Shown here: one piece after another, positions 45,709 through 53,835 of the stretch
How positions within the stretch are numbered: the stretch's first letter is position 1
Layout of the letters: each line of letters starts with the position of its first letter
Assembly (NCBI RefSeq): GCF_900141705.1
Contig: NZ_FQYM01000009.1
Span: 31,527-95,526, forward strand
Reading direction: 5' to 3'
Length of the DNA stretch: 64,000 nt
DNA from: Fibrobacter sp. UWP2
Lineage (GTDB): Bacteria > Fibrobacterota > Fibrobacteria > Fibrobacterales > Fibrobacteraceae
Notes under the pieces: model-generated
Told to the model about the DNA's origin: nothing
The model's input: only the letters and a program-made list of their open reading frames with translations
Database searches by the model: none
Program-made: the position numbers and the translations under genes

Positions 45709-46263
45709 TTACGGGTATTTCGCTCCGGGGACGTTCTTCAGGATTTCTTTCCAGAAGTCGCGGAATTCTTTTTCGTTGACAGTGCCGCCGGCGGAAAGTA
45801 GGCGGTAGTGCTCGCCTTGCCAGACGTAATCGACGGGGGAGGAGTCAAAGCCGTTGCGGGTGTAAAATTCGCGGCGGCGGTTCCTGCGTTCGAGTTCTTC
45901 GGCGTCCTTGGAATCTTCTTCGACTTCGATATCGACGACGATGCGCGTGTCGGGGTGTTGCCTGCGGATGGCTTGCAGAATTTTCGAGCCGTACCCACGG
46001 CTGCGCAGCTCTGGAACGACGGCGAAATAGACGATGTTCGTGATGTTGCCGTGCGTGATGGAGTTCGAGAACCCGCAGAACTTGGGTGTCGCTGCGTTCG
46101 CACCATCCTTCTTGTCGAAAAATGCCCAGAATTCCCGCTCGATTTTGTCGTCAAGCAAATGCTTTATCGGGATGCGTTCGTTCGCCGGGAACGCCGATTC
46201 GTACAGCGCCTTGACCTGCGGAAACCAGGGGGCATCTCTTGTGACATCGAAAAACTGGAGCAT
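45709..46263 (-). CDS. GNAT-family N-acetyltransferase
   Basis: 184 residues. The acetyl-CoA loop FAVVPELRSRGYGSKILQAI (near residues 81-100) is intact, and the ERRNRRREFYTRNGF segment is the usual fourth motif. Substrate unknown. Upstream of the toxin-antitoxin pair on the same strand. Confidence 0.88.
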   Translation of the reverse strand: MLQFFDVTRDAPWFPQVKALYESAFPANERIPIKHLLDDKIEREFWAFFDKKDGANAATPKFCGFSNSITHGNITNIVYFAVVPELRSRGYGSKILQAIRRQHPDTRIVVDIEVEEDSKDAEELERRNRRREFYTRNGFDSSPVDYVWQGEHYRLLSAGGTVNEKEFRDFWKEILKNVPGAKYP

Positions 46264-46344
46264 CAGCGAAAAGAATAGGATAATGCGGCATGTGCGTCAA
46301 GCAGGGTCGCAGACTTCTGTGCGTTTTAGTGTATATTTTCTCTC

Positions 46345-46569
46345 ATGAAATCGTTTGAAAATAAAGTGGTCGTGGTGACGGGCGGGGCGCACGCGCTTGC
46401 CGTGAGTTTTGCGGGCCGCGTCGGCAACCCGCTCGACATCGCGAACATGGTGCTTTACCTCGCGAGCGACAAGGCCGGCTTTATTACCGGCGAAAACATC
46501 TGCATCGACGGCGGCATGACCCGCCAGATGATTTATCACAACGACTGTGGCTGGAAATTCGAAGGCTAG
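46345..46569 (+). pseudogene. Short-chain dehydrogenase remnant with large internal deletion
   Basis: A 74-codon frame joins an SDR start ([15 protein letters not shown], cut off within the TGxxxGxG cofactor motif) directly to an SDR end ([41 protein letters not shown]). About 170 residues, including the catalytic Ser-Tyr-Lys, are missing. The frame is preserved across the junction, and a TATATT box (46332-46337) is still present upstream. A residual peptide may be made, but no dehydrogenase activity is possible. Confidence 0.85.
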
Positions 46570-46592
46570 ATGGTACTTTTTACTCGTTTTTA

Positions 46593-46626
46593 ACATAAAA
46601 TTTGCCGATATCGGCAAATTTTATGT
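46593..46626. promoter_or_regulatory. Perfect 34-bp palindrome immediately upstream of fic
   Basis: The left half is ACATAAAATTTGCCGAT (46593-46609) and the right half is its exact reverse complement. It ends one base before the first possible fic start. A direct copy of its core AAAATTTGCCGATA recurs at 46649-46662 inside the fic coding region. Probable operator for the HTH part of the Fic protein; a hairpin terminator for the remnant upstream is the alternative. Confidence 0.8.
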
Positions 46627-46638
46627 ATGTTTTGGTGT

Positions 46639-47547
46639 ATGAAAGACCAAAATTTGCCGATAGATGCAATTTATATTTCCGTCACCCGCTTTGCGGAGAA
46701 GTACGGAGTTAGCGAGCGTACGGCCCGTAACTATTGTGCTACGGGCAAGATTGAGGGGGCTTTCCTTACCGGCAAGACTTGGAATATTCCTGCCGATACA
46801 GCCCTACCCAAGAAGGGGAAGGCGAAACTGTCGCCTCTGCTGGAACGCCTGCGCCAGGAAAAGCAGGGCCGCCTTAAGGGGGGCATTTATCATCGCACGC
46901 AGATAGACTTGACCTACAATTCGAACCATATCGAAGGGAGCCGCTTGACCAAGGAACAGACTCGGTTCATTTTCGAGACGAATACGCTGGGGGCGACCTC
47001 CGAGAACACGCGCATCGACGACATCATGGAAACTGTCAACCATTTCCGCTGTATTGACTATGTCATTGACCATGCGACGGACAAGGTGACTGAGGCGCAC
47101 ATCAAGCAACTCCATCGGATTCTGAAAGCGAATACTTCGGATAGCCAGAAAGACTGGTTTGTGGTGGGGGATTACAAGAAATTACCCAACGAAGTGGGCG
47201 AGGAAAAGACCGTGGAGCCCAAGGCCGTGCACAAGCACATGGCAAAATTGATTTCGGACATCAATTCGAAAGGCACGATTTCTTTGGATGACGTGATCGA
47301 TTTCCATGTGAAGTTCGAACGGATTCACCCGTTCCAGGATGGCAATGGCCGCGTTGGTCGACTGCTTATGCTCTGGCAATGCCTGCAAAACAGGATTGTC
47401 CCGTTCATCATTAGCGAGGAACTGCGGCTGTTCTATTACCGAGGAATCCAGAAGTGGGGTCGTGTGAACGAATTCATGCAGGACACTTGCCTTACGGCGC
47501 AGGACAACTATAAGGCCCTGCTGGATTACTTCAAGATAAAGTACTGA
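46639..47547 (+). CDS. Fic-family AMP-transferase with N-terminal helix-turn-helix
   Basis: 302 residues. Fic enzymes transfer AMP (or other groups) to target proteins. The active-site motif HPFQDGNGRVGR is intact (about 229-240). An inhibitory-helix motif SNHIEGS (near 95) lies ahead of the Fic core, the class II arrangement. Residues 10-55 (ISVTRFAEKYGVSERTARNYCATGKIEGAF, then TWNIPAD) form a helix-turn-helix resembling MerR-like excisionase domains, suggesting DNA binding. The ATG at 46627 would add four residues; neither start has a good ribosome site. A 34-bp palindrome abuts the start, and no separate antitoxin gene is next to it. Confidence 0.92.
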   Translation: MKDQNLPIDAIYISVTRFAEKYGVSERTARNYCATGKIEGAFLTGKTWNIPADTALPKKGKAKLSPLLERLRQEKQGRLKGGIYHRTQIDLTYNSNHIEGSRLTKEQTRFIFETNTLGATSENTRIDDIMETVNHFRCIDYVIDHATDKVTEAHIKQLHRILKANTSDSQKDWFVVGDYKKLPNEVGEEKTVEPKAVHKHMAKLISDINSKGTISLDDVIDFHVKFERIHPFQDGNGRVGRLLMLWQCLQNRIVPFIISEELRLFYYRGIQKWGRVNEFMQDTCLTAQDNYKALLDYFKIKY

Positions 47548-47552
47548 AAAAC

Positions 47553-47642
47553 GGTGCCCCCTTGACCATAATGGATGGCGGCGAGCACTGGTTTCACACT
47601 GCCGAACAAATGGCCTTTCTGGACAAGTGGATCCTAAAATAA
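47553..47642 (+). pseudogene. 3' fragment of an alpha/beta-hydrolase gene
   Basis: Frame from 47553 to the TAA at 47642 reads LTIMDGGEHWFHTAEQMAFL and ends DKWILK. This is the C-terminal segment of alpha/beta hydrolases, with the catalytic His in GGEHWFH. The rest of the gene is missing; the fragment begins 5 bases after the fic stop, with no start codon of its own. Recognised from the family pattern. Confidence 0.65.
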
Positions 47643-47716
47643 AAATTATTGACGGTTATTAAATAATAACCTATATTAATTGTGCCGAAGATATTTGAAA
47701 GGGGTGGAATCTCTTT

Positions 47717-48139
47717 ATGAACGAGATTTCGGAAAAAGATGTAAAAAGGCTTTGGGTCGAGAAAGACGCTGTTTGTGTTGAACTGAAAGACGGCCGAATC
47801 GGGCGGGAACTCATTCGCGATTACGAACCGCTGCGGAAGGCAACGCGAAAACAGTTGGAGAACTGTCGCGTTGATTGCGATGGTGTGTGGTTTGACGATC
47901 TGGACGAGGGCCTGGAACTTTCGGGATTCTTTTCGCCAAAAAAGACAAATCCCATTGGCCGCGTATTCTGGCTGTTCCCCGAACTGAACGCATCGGCGTT
48001 TGCCCGCCGATTGGGGATCCCTCAGCCCCTGTTCGCCGCATACGTAAACGGAACGAAGAAACCTTCTGCGGCAAGGAAAAAACTCATTGACGAGGAACTG
48101 CGCCGTATCGGCAGGGAGCTGCTGAAAACCGTGGCGTAG
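47717..48139 (+). CDS. DUF2442 protein with C-terminal helix-turn-helix
   Basis: 140 residues. Residues 5-75 fit DUF2442 (VCVELKDGRIGRELIRDYEPLRKATRKQLENCRV, then WFDDLDEGLELSGFF), a small domain common in accessory DNA and often near toxin-like genes. Residues 90-135 (ASAFARRLGIPQPLFAAYVNGTKKPSAARKKLI) form a Cro-like helix-turn-helix. GAAAGGGGTGG lies 12 bases upstream of the ATG, and TATATT lies at 47672-47677. Likely a small transcriptional regulator; no target is evident. Confidence 0.78.
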   Translation: MNEISEKDVKRLWVEKDAVCVELKDGRIGRELIRDYEPLRKATRKQLENCRVDCDGVWFDDLDEGLELSGFFSPKKTNPIGRVFWLFPELNASAFARRLGIPQPLFAAYVNGTKKPSAARKKLIDEELRRIGRELLKTVA

Positions 48140-48199
48140 TGGATTAGGGAATAATTATATTTCCACTGGATAAATGTAGCCGTTGGGCGAAGGATTTTT

Positions 48200-49129
48200 A
48201 TGAAAAAGATTTTTGTGGCGCTTTGCATGGTGGCGTTTTTGGCGGCGTGTGATGATTCGTCGTCGGCATCGGCAGAGAACAATGAACCTACGACTTTGAG
48301 TAGTGCCGAAGAGCAGGGAAGTTCGTCTTCAACAAAAAAATTGACCGATTCTAGCGATTCACGCTGCGAGGAGTGTAACGACGAAGCAATCTCTAGCAGC
48401 GGCAATGCGGAGTCTAGTTGTTCGGAGGAATTGTCCGAGACAAGTAGTAGCTCTGCGGACAAGATGGAGTCTTCGTCGAATTCTGAATTTTTGGCAACTC
48501 CTTGCAAAACAGAAACTGAAGACAACTGTGAATATGGGACTGTACTTGATGACCGCGATGGTCAAACCTACAAGACTGTAAAAATCGGCGACCAATGGTG
48601 GATGGCGGAGAACCTCAACTACGAAATGGATAACAGTTTCTGCTACAATGATTCTGCCGAATATTGCGAAAAATACGGTCGCCTTTACACGTGGGCTGCT
48701 GCCATGGACAGTGCGGGCACTTGGAGCACGAACGGTAAGGGTTGTGGTTATGATCAGACTTGTTCTCCGACTTATCCCGTTCGTGGCGTCTGCCCCGAGG
48801 GCTGGCACCTGCCTGATACAACGGAATGGAATGCCCTGTTCACGGCAGTCGGCGGTCAATTAACCGCAGGCAAGGTGCTCAAGTCCACATCCGGATGGTA
48901 TAGTAGTGGCAATGGCACGGATGCCTACTCGTTCTCGGCGTTGCCCGCCGGCAACAGGAACCGCCATGGCTACTTCTACAACGATGGCTACAACGCGGAC
49001 TTCTGGAGTGCCACTGAGGACGATAGCTCCGGCGCGTACTACATGTACTTGGGCTACGACAGCGAGGGTGCGTACCTGCACGACGGCTATAAGATCTACG
49101 GGTTTTCAGTTCGTTGTCTCAAGGACTAA
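48200..49129 (+). CDS. Lipoprotein with Fibrobacter major paralogous domain (TIGR02145-type)
   Basis: 309 residues. Lipobox FLAAC (Cys17), then a Ser/Glu-rich linker (to about 110) rich in SSS runs, then the Fib_succ_major domain (about 113-309): YGTVLDDRDGQTYKTVKIGDQWWMAENLNY, KYGRLYTWAAAMD, GVCPEGWHLPDTTEWNALFTAVGG, YSFSALPAGNRN, DFWSATEDDSSGAYYMYLG and the terminal FSVRCLKD. The domain occurs in many copies in F. succinogenes; its function is unknown. TATATT at 48156-48161. Followed by a block of intergenic palindromes. Confidence 0.92.
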   Translation: MKKIFVALCMVAFLAACDDSSSASAENNEPTTLSSAEEQGSSSSTKKLTDSSDSRCEECNDEAISSSGNAESSCSEELSETSSSSADKMESSSNSEFLATPCKTETEDNCEYGTVLDDRDGQTYKTVKIGDQWWMAENLNYEMDNSFCYNDSAEYCEKYGRLYTWAAAMDSAGTWSTNGKGCGYDQTCSPTYPVRGVCPEGWHLPDTTEWNALFTAVGGQLTAGKVLKSTSGWYSSGNGTDAYSFSALPAGNRNRHGYFYNDGYNADFWSATEDDSSGAYYMYLGYDSEGAYLHDGYKIYGFSVRCLKD

Positions 49130-49147
49130 TAGTGAGGCGAATCCTGC

Positions 49148-49169
49148 ACGGAAATGCTAGCATTTCCGT
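49148..49169. repeat. Perfect 22-bp palindrome after the major-paralogous lipoprotein
   Basis: ACGGAAATGCT and its exact reverse complement abut with no loop. It lies 18 bases past the stop codon. It could fold as a transcript hairpin, but no T-tract follows. Confidence 0.8.
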
Positions 49170-49271
49170 ATAGGTGAGCCGAGTAGCGAGGGCCTCCGTA
49201 GGAGTCCCCTAGCAGGGCGAATGGATTGCTTCACCCCTGCTTGGGGTTCGCAATGACGTAATTCGGGGTTT

Positions 49272-49350
49272 TAGGGGCGGAGCCCCTAGGCGTGAGGGTG
49301 TATGGAAGACGCGGCGTGCCGCGGCTGCAATCAGGGGGATTCGTCCCCCT
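49272..49350. repeat. Cluster of short intergenic hairpins upstream of ilvC
   Basis: TAGGGGC/GCCCCTA (49272-49288), a GCGGC-type dyad near 49310, and AGGGGGA-TTCG-TCCCCCT (49333-49350) follow one another. Just before them runs ATTGCTTCACCCCTGCTTGG then GGTTCGCAATGACG, the form of a dispersed intergenic repeat seen in many bacteria. No coding potential. Confidence 0.7.
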
Positions 49351-49366
49351 TTGGTGTATTTTTAAC

Positions 49367-49372
49367 TATATT
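49367..49372 (+). promoter_or_regulatory. TATATT box upstream of ilvC
   Basis: TATATT lies 37 bases before the ilvC ATG, just after the last hairpin of the intergenic block. AGAGG sits 10 bases before the ATG. Confidence 0.4.
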
Positions 49373-49409
49373 TCCCCCGGAAACATTCTAATTAACAGAG
49401 GTTCAAAAA

Positions 49410-50888
49410 ATGAATTATTTCAATTCTATCCCTATGCGTCGCCAACTCGAAGAAATTGGCCACTGCCGTTTCATGGAACATTCTGAATTCAGCCGTGGTG
49501 TTGAAGCCCTCAAGGGTAAGAAGATCGTGTTCGTCGGTTGCGGTGCCCAGGGTCTCCATCAGGGTCTTGACCTGCGCGATAGCGGCCTCGACGTCTCTTA
49601 CACGCTCCGCAAGGAAGCTATCGAACAGAAGCGCCAGTCCTGGAAGAACGCTACTGAAAACGGCTTCAAGGTCGGTACCTACGAAGAAATGATTCCGGAT
49701 GCAGACCTCGTTTGCAACCTCACACCGGACAAGCAGCACCACAACGTGATCCCGGCCATCATGAAGCTCATGAAGAAGGGCGCCGCCCTCTCTTACAGCC
49801 ACGGCTTCAACATCGTTGAAGAAGGCCAGGAAATCCGTAAGGACATCACCGTGATCATGGTCGCCCCGAAGGGCCCGGGTTCCGAAGTCCGTAGCGAATA
49901 CGTTCGCGGTTTCGGTATGCCCTGCCTTATCGCCGTGCACCCGGAAAACGACCCCGAAGGTAAGGGTTGGGACTACGCCAAGGCTTACGCCGCTGGCCTC
50001 CATGCCGACCGTCCGGGCGTTCTCGAAAGCTCTTTCGTTGCCGAAGTGAAGTCCGACCTCATGGGCGAACAGACCATCCTTTGCGGTATGCTCCAGACCG
50101 GCACGATCCTCTGCTACGACAAGATGGTGAAGGATTTCGGCGTTGAACCGGCTTACGCGGTCAAGCTGCTCCAGTACGGCTGGGAAACCATTTCCGAAGC
50201 CCTGAAGCACGGCGGCATCACCAACATGATGGACCGTCTCTCCAACCCGGCCAAAATCCGCGCCACGGAACTCGCCGAAAAGATGAAGAAGATCATGAAG
50301 CCGCTCTACTGCGAACACCAGGACAACATCATCTCTGGCAAGTTCTCCAGCACCATGATGGTCGACTGGGAAGCCGGCGACAAGGATTTGCTCAAGTGGC
50401 GTGGCGAAACGGGCGAGCTCGAATTCGAAAAGGTCGAAGCTACCGACAAGGTCATCACCGAACAGGAATACTTCGACCGCGGCGTTCTCATGACCGCCAT
50501 GATCAAGGCCGGTGTGGAACTCGCTTTCGAAACCATGTGCTCCGTGGGCATCAAGCCGATGAGCGCCTACTACGAATCCCTCCACGAGACTCCGCTTATC
50601 GCGAACCTCATCGCTCGTAAGAAGTTGTACGAAATGAACCGCGTGATCAGCGACACCGCCGAATACGGCTGCTACCTGTTCGCCAACAAGTGCGTGCCTC
50701 TGCTCGCCGACTTCATGAAGAACGAAGTGAAGAAGGACGACATCGGCGCTATCTACGGCGAAGGCAAGACCACCGCTGTGGATAACGAAGAGCTCATCAA
50801 GGTGAACAAGAACATCCGTCAGCATCCGGTGGAAGAAGTCGGTGCTTGGCTGCGCGAACGCATGTCCGGCATGACGAAAGTTGTCTAA
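49410..50888 (+). CDS. ilvC: Ketol-acid reductoisomerase (long, class II)
   Basis: 492 residues. Converts acetolactate or acetohydroxybutyrate to the dihydroxyacid in valine, isoleucine and leucine synthesis. The Rossmann motif [30 protein letters not shown], the [20 protein letters not shown] loop and the metal-site helices ([24 protein letters not shown]) are clear. The length and doubled C-terminal helical domain match class II enzymes such as E. coli IlvC rather than the 330-residue class I. It stands alone; ilvBHD are not nearby. Codon use indicates high expression. Confidence 0.97.
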   Translation: MNYFNSIPMRRQLEEIGHCRFMEHSEFSRGVEALKGKKIVFVGCGAQGLHQGLDLRDSGLDVSYTLRKEAIEQKRQSWKNATENGFKVGTYEEMIPDADLVCNLTPDKQHHNVIPAIMKLMKKGAALSYSHGFNIVEEGQEIRKDITVIMVAPKGPGSEVRSEYVRGFGMPCLIAVHPENDPEGKGWDYAKAYAAGLHADRPGVLESSFVAEVKSDLMGEQTILCGMLQTGTILCYDKMVKDFGVEPAYAVKLLQYGWETISEALKHGGITNMMDRLSNPAKIRATELAEKMKKIMKPLYCEHQDNIISGKFSSTMMVDWEAGDKDLLKWRGETGELEFEKVEATDKVITEQEYFDRGVLMTAMIKAGVELAFETMCSVGIKPMSAYYESLHETPLIANLIARKKLYEMNRVISDTAEYGCYLFANKCVPLLADFMKNEVKKDDIGAIYGEGKTTAVDNEELIKVNKNIRQHPVEEVGAWLRERMSGMTKVV

Positions 50889-50947
50889 TCTCTGATTATC
50901 CAACTTTCGTGGATTTTCGAGGTTCGAAAAAATAACACAATTAAAAA

Positions 50948-50978
50948 AGAGGCCCGTCGTTGACGGGTCTCTTTTTTA
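50948..50978 (+). terminator. ilvC terminator
   Basis: Arms AGAGGCCCGTC (50948-50958) and GACGGGTCTCT (50962-50972) with one mismatch, then six Ts. Confidence 0.88.
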
Positions 50979-50991
50979 TTTTTAGGGACGT

Positions 50992-53784
50992 ATGTTGAAG
51001 ATGAGTAAGCTTATTTTGATGGCGGCCCTGACATGGTTTCTGTTCGCCTGTTCCAATTCGGATAAGCCCCTCGGCGCTATTGTCTCTGTAGATGAAAGTT
51101 ATGAGGGAATGCTTGTCCTCGAAGCCTCGGGGAAAACGGTACTGCTGGGTGTAAATGGTGTGAATGTCCCCTCTCGGGAAACCCCTGAAATGGCGGTGCG
51201 TTTGGATTACTCGTTTTCCATGGGCATACACGAGGTGACTTGTGGGGAATTTGCCGCACTCATGGGGAGTCACGAAGCTTGCGAAAACAGCGAGTATCCC
51301 GTGACCGGCGTTACGTATTTTGATGCCGTGCTGTTTGCCAATGCCAAGAGCAAGTCCGAAGGCAAGGATACGGTGTATACCTATTCAAAAGTCTCGTACG
51401 AAGGTTCCGGTCGCTGTGTCAACCTCGAAGGGCTTGTGTTCCACCCGGAGGTGGATGGTTTTCGACTTCCGACCGAGGCGGAGTGGGTTTTGGCCGCGAG
51501 CATAGGCTGGAATCCTGCAAATGGGTGGAACTCGACTAACTCGGGCCACCATTTGCACAAGGTATGTTCCGCACAAGATGTTGGCGAAAAAACGGCAGAA
51601 TCCATTGACAAGTACACCGTTTTTTGCGATATGGCGGGAAACGCGATGGAGTGGGTCAACGACTGGCAAGGGCAATTCCGCGACACGACGGTGACAAACT
51701 ACGTGGGCGCTCCCGATGGCGGTGCCCGCGAGGAGCGTGTGGTGAAGGGCGGGAGCTTCCGCAACGATCCCTCGACAATGAAGTTGTACAGTCGCGGCGA
51801 TGTTTATACGGTGACGTCGTCGACCATGGCAGAATACGTTGGCTTTCGAATAGCATATGGCAGCATCCCCAATGCTGTATGGATGTCCTCTAACGGTGCG
51901 GCGTCTGGCAGTCGTTTTGTGACATTGGCAACTTCGGCGCAGGTGAAGTCCATGACGGGTTCCTTCCATACCAAGCTGGCGTTCCGTAACGACCTCACGG
52001 GGAATCTCGCCTTTATTGACTATGCGAGCGGCTTGCCCTCTGTTGTGGAGGTCGCGGACACTATGGAGGTCTACCACCCGGAAATATCTCCCGACGGGAA
52101 CCGCGTGGCGTTTTGCACAAAGCTGGAGGGCGTGTCCGGGAAATCGGCACTTTATGTCCGCAATCTGAAGGCGGATGGAAGCGGGTTAGTGAAGTTGGAT
52201 GTGGAAAGCGCGGCGATCCCGCGTTGGCGAATCACCGAAACTGGTGACACGGCGATTGTCTATGTGACGGATGCTGGCAACAACAAGGACATGGCCTCTT
52301 TCAAGTCTGCCTCCACCTGGCAAGTGACATTTGAAAACGGCAAGTTTGGGACTCCCACGAAACTTTACGACGGCGCCTTCCATGGTGGAATCAGCAGCGA
52401 TAACCAGTTGGCTGTGACGGGCGCGCGGCTCCTCCGTGCCCGTGTGGGCAACAGCGATACCCTTTGGTATAACGGGGAACAAGCCTGCAATGTTTCCCTT
52501 TCCCGGGACTCCTCGAACAGGACTGTGTTCCTTGACTTTGGCGGCGCTACGGGGCGTTCGTTTGTTGGAAATGACTATGGTGTTCACGAAGCGCTCCTTG
52601 TGGTAGACAGCACTGGGAAACTGGTTCGGGCGGTCCCTGCCCCGACCGGCTACAGCTTTGATCACACGGAGTGGCTGGTGGGGGACATGTCCCCGGTGAG
52701 TGGCTACCAAGGAGAGGGAGGGCTCGTTGTGGCGACGCTCGCCAACGCCAACGGGGTGCATGGTAAAATAGTTCTGGTAGACATTGCCGATAGTTCCATT
52801 ACGGACCTTGTGGAGGGCGACGAATTGTGGCATCCGAGCTTTTGGACCATGGACGTGTCCAAGCGCATAGATGCGGGGTCGGTGAATGTGGACAGCGCCG
52901 GTGTGTACTTTGGCGATGGTGGAGGCCAGGCGGCCATTATATTGCGTTACAAGCTGGATTTGCTGTGGAACTACAAGGACGAGGCCAAGGTCGTCATATT
53001 GGGGTCTTCCCGCTCCATGAACGGGTTGAACCCGTTGGAAATGGACGAGAACCTATTCACGATTAATTTGTCCAACGTTCCCAACTCCATGTTTGTTTCG
53101 GATTATCTGTTACAGAACTATGTCATCCCACATGTGAAAAACATAAAGTACCTGGTTCTCTCTTTGGATATTGACATGTGGTGGAAAAAGGAAAACAACA
53201 ATGACGACAACTTCTTTTATTCTGAATACCGTCAATACCCGGGGTACGTTTACGATGAAAACCACTCGTTTTGGAAGGACGGCGTCCCCAAGGATTTGCC
53301 GTATTTGACTTCGGTTTCGCCTGGCATGGACTACTACTACAACAACTTCATCCCGACACGCGGCGTAAACGCCAACAACATGGAATGCGGCGGGTGGGCG
53401 ACCGCCACGGTGGATAGGGATTCCAACTGGGTGAAGGATGACGGGATGCTGTTCGAGAACAACCTGCAACGGCTCGAAAGGATGGTGGAGACTGCTGCCA
53501 ATAGGAATATCGTTGTCGTGGGCATTATTTTCCCCATGAGCCCTGGCTATGCAAGTACGGGATCCTTTGGACGGTATGGAATCCGGAGAAGCGAGGCTCC
53601 TGGTTTGATAAAGAAGATAAAGGCGATATCGGATAGGTTCCCCAATTTTATTTTGATGGACGAAAATAAAATGGGGGCGCACGATTACGACGATGCGATG
53701 GCCGAAAACAACGATCATCTTTGCCTTGTCGGCGCGTCTCAAATGACTAGCCGTTTGAACGAACTTTTAAAAAAATTGGACTGA
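50992..53784 (+). CDS. TIGR02171-like lipoprotein: FGE-like, beta-propeller-like and SGNH-like domains
   Basis: 930 residues with lipobox FLFAC (Cys20). The length and lipoprotein nature match the F. succinogenes paralogous family TIGR02171, of unknown function. Residues about 50-300 resemble formylglycine-generating enzyme/SUMF1 (SMGIHEVTCGEFAALMG, RLPTEAEW, AGNAMEWVNDW, VKGGSFR, VGFRIAYG), but the C-terminal part where the catalytic cysteines belong has none. Residues 330-640 have TolB-like strands (YHPEISPDGNRVAFCTKLEG). Residues 660-930 resemble SGNH hydrolases: a GSSRSMNG block near 668 and NDHLCLVGASQ near 906. The first ATG is favoured by AGGGA 8 bases upstream. Surface role likely. 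Confidence 0.82.
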   Translation: MLKMSKLILMAALTWFLFACSNSDKPLGAIVSVDESYEGMLVLEASGKTVLLGVNGVNVPSRETPEMAVRLDYSFSMGIHEVTCGEFAALMGSHEACENSEYPVTGVTYFDAVLFANAKSKSEGKDTVYTYSKVSYEGSGRCVNLEGLVFHPEVDGFRLPTEAEWVLAASIGWNPANGWNSTNSGHHLHKVCSAQDVGEKTAESIDKYTVFCDMAGNAMEWVNDWQGQFRDTTVTNYVGAPDGGAREERVVKGGSFRNDPSTMKLYSRGDVYTVTSSTMAEYVGFRIAYGSIPNAVWMSSNGAASGSRFVTLATSAQVKSMTGSFHTKLAFRNDLTGNLAFIDYASGLPSVVEVADTMEVYHPEISPDGNRVAFCTKLEGVSGKSALYVRNLKADGSGLVKLDVESAAIPRWRITETGDTAIVYVTDAGNNKDMASFKSASTWQVTFENGKFGTPTKLYDGAFHGGISSDNQLAVTGARLLRARVGNSDTLWYNGEQACNVSLSRDSSNRTVFLDFGGATGRSFVGNDYGVHEALLVVDSTGKLVRAVPAPTGYSFDHTEWLVGDMSPVSGYQGEGGLVVATLANANGVHGKIVLVDIADSSITDLVEGDELWHPSFWTMDVSKRIDAGSVNVDSAGVYFGDGGGQAAIILRYKLDLLWNYKDEAKVVILGSSRSMNGLNPLEMDENLFTINLSNVPNSMFVSDYLLQNYVIPHVKNIKYLVLSLDIDMWWKKENNNDDNFFYSEYRQYPGYVYDENHSFWKDGVPKDLPYLTSVSPGMDYYYNNFIPTRGVNANNMECGGWATATVDRDSNWVKDDGMLFENNLQRLERMVETAANRNIVVVGIIFPMSPGYASTGSFGRYGIRRSEAPGLIKKIKAISDRFPNFILMDENKMGAHDYDDAMAENNDHLCLVGASQMTSRLNELLKKLD

Positions 53785-53835
53785 TTTTTCTACTTTTACC
53801 CCGATAATTTTGATATAGAGGAAGAAAATAGGATT

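Noticed and set aside
46593..46626. Palindrome considered only as a terminator of the SDR remnant
   Set aside because: The perfect symmetry has no loop, and the core recurs inside fic, which fits a protein-binding site better. A terminator role is not excluded.
50992..51900. Active formylglycine-generating enzyme
   Set aside because: The domain resembles SUMF1 but has no cysteines where the catalytic pair should be, and no sulfatase gene is nearby.
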